DNA from: an uncultured SAR86 cluster bacterium
Lineage (GTDB): Bacteria > Pseudomonadota > Gammaproteobacteria > Magnimaribacterales > D2472
DNA: 48,262 nucleotides
Assembly (NCBI GenBank): GCA_902612915.1
Contig: CACMFH010000009.1
Location: 1 to 48,262 of the forward strand
Direction of reading: 5' to 3'
Part shown: piece by piece, positions 47,322-48,262 of the stretch
How positions within the stretch are numbered: the first letter of the stretch is position 1
Layout of the letters: each line of letters starts with the position of its first letter
The notes under the pieces: model-generated
Database searches by the model: none
Told to the model about the DNA's origin: nothing
Seen by the model: only the letters and a program-made list of their open reading frames with translations
Made by a program: the position numbers and the translations under genes

Positions 47322-47822
47322 ATGAATCAGTTTCGTCATGAAATTCACAATTTTCCTTCAAAACTAAGCCAAGAATTTTTAGAGAAGATTTTTATACTTA
47401 ATCAAGAAAATACTCCAGAGGTTGGAAGCTTGAGTTCAATAGAGTACCTTAGACAATTAATACAACTTAGTTCGTATCAATTTTATGTAGAAAAAGATAA
47501 TGAAATAAAAGGATTCATTATATGCTTCAGAGAGAAATCCTCTTATGATTCACCTAACTATAAATTTTTTAGTAACACAGAATCCAAATTTCTTTATATT
47601 GATAGAATAGCTATAAAAGATTCATTTAGACGACAGGGTATTGGAAAAAGTTTTTATGAGCTTATTCAAAAAGTTGCTATTACAAAAGAAATACCGCTAT
47701 GTTGTGAAGTAAACACAAATCCAGAAAATTTAATATCCATACAGTTCCATGAGGATTTTGGTTTTAAAAAAATTGGAAATAGAGAATATGAAGATCACTC
47801 AGTAGCTTTTTTTAAAAAGTAA
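47322..47822 (+). CDS. GNAT-family N-acetyltransferase
   Basis: A 166-residue acetyltransferase. The acetyl-CoA loop is in the conserved stretch YIDRIAIKDSFRRQGIGKSF (motif RRQGIGK), with preceding strand EIKGFIICFRE and a later CCEVNTNPENLISIQFHEDFGFKKIG, the typical N-x-x-A/S-x-x-F/L-Y-x-K-x-GF region. It starts 3 bases after the crotonase stop and is probably co-transcribed. Acceptor unknown. Confidence 0.87.
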   Translation: MNQFRHEIHNFPSKLSQEFLEKIFILNQENTPEVGSLSSIEYLRQLIQLSSYQFYVEKDNEIKGFIICFREKSSYDSPNYKFFSNTESKFLYIDRIAIKDSFRRQGIGKSFYELIQKVAITKEIPLCCEVNTNPENLISIQFHEDFGFKKIGNREYEDHSVAFFKK

Positions 47823-47879
47823 TCAGAATTTATACTTAAATAAAAACATATTGTAAAAATCGTATGATATGGTCTATAT

Positions 47880-48262
47880 ATGTTTGTAGAAACTTCTCTA
47901 ATATTTAAAACACTTGTAATACTCTCAGCACAACTAGGGATAGTTTTGATGATGTGTTTTTATTGCCTTAATAGAGCAAAAAAAGCATATGAAAATAACA
48001 CCACTTTTATGGGGCTGTTATTTAGGGGCTCGGTCAACATGAAAGGTAAATTAGATTTGATTCCTTATTTAGAAACAAAGAAAGATTTTCCAAAACCAAT
48101 GGAAAAACATGAAGATAAAGACACGGTGCTTCACGAAGTTGCTAAAAACCAAGATGAAGTTATTGAATTATTAAAGATGGGTTACATACATTCCCCGATG
48201 GGCAGTTCATGGGGCATTGGATTGCTGTTCTGGTTATGGATGGGGTGTTTATTTGCAACAAC
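47880..48262 (+). CDS. Membrane protein, 3' end cut by window edge
   Basis: ATG 47880 opens a frame with no stop before base 48262, giving 127 codons. It has an N-terminal helix (TLVILSAQLGIVLMMCFYCL), a charged middle (YLETKKDFPKPMEKHEDKD; VAKNQDEVIELLKMGYIHSP) and the start of a second helix (WGIGLLFWLWMGCLFATT). The family is not recognised from this part. Confidence 0.6.
   Translation, partial: MFVETSLIFKTLVILSAQLGIVLMMCFYCLNRAKKAYENNTTFMGLLFRGSVNMKGKLDLIPYLETKKDFPKPMEKHEDKDTVLHEVAKNQDEVIELLKMGYIHSPMGSSWGIGLLFWLWMGCLFAT

Overview
The window looks like part of the chromosome of a low-GC, compact gammaproteobacterium. The order dnaN-dnaA / rpmH-rnpA-yidC-mnmE-mnmG-rsmG-parA-parB-atpIBEFHAGDC-glmU-glmS is the conserved origin-proximal block of that class. 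The AT-rich sequence, short intergenic gaps and many overlapping genes suggest a streamlined marine lineage such as SAR86; that assignment is inference from style, not from a marker search. No rRNA, tRNA, CRISPR array, insertion sequence or prophage gene was recognised.

Layout. 1-2358: dnaN (cut by the left edge) and dnaA on the minus strand, then a short AT-rich spacer with DnaA boxes that is a candidate oriC. 2359-5666: rpmH, rnpA, yidC and mnmE on the plus strand, very G/T-rich. 5667-5877: a 211-base gap with nested dyads where base composition flips. 5878-9888: mnmG, rsmG, parA and parB, linked by three successive 8-base overlaps and beginning strongly A/C-rich. 9889-16727: a promoter and the complete nine-gene ATP synthase operon. 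16750-19938: glmU and glmS, which make UDP-GlcNAc precursors for the cell wall.

19953-26298 is accessory: a small XRE regulator paired with a DUF6249-like membrane protein, then many small lipoproteins, exported NTF2-like proteins and membrane proteins, a YugP-type zinc peptidase, a lipocalin-like protein, a VTT-domain membrane protein and an exported esterase. 26276-33795 is rich in detoxification and lipid families: an exported cyclase-family hydrolase, an isoprenylcysteine-methyltransferase-like enzyme, two GFA proteins, an SMR transporter, an SDR, two VOC proteins, a YeiH-like transporter, a MAPEG protein and a fatty acid hydroxylase.

33798-38031 encodes a mostly envelope-targeted set: DUF4399, a beta-helix protein, a diheme cytochrome c, a lipoprotein, DUF2147 and a cupin. 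38050-48262 holds a serine hydrolase, an exported methionine-rich orphan, an Mpo1-like protein, a DUF3445 protein, a two-gene unit that looks like lysine/alpha-aminoadipate catabolism, a YwaF-like membrane protein, a PlsC-like acyltransferase, a DUF885 protein, a crotonase, a GNAT acetyltransferase and a truncated membrane protein.

The strongest anomaly is the abrupt inversion of strand composition between mnmE and mnmG, with the polarity opposite to that expected of an ordinary origin. The next most interesting items are the beta-helix/cytochrome cassette, whose first gene appears to need a non-canonical start codon, and the exported orphan at 39.3 kb.
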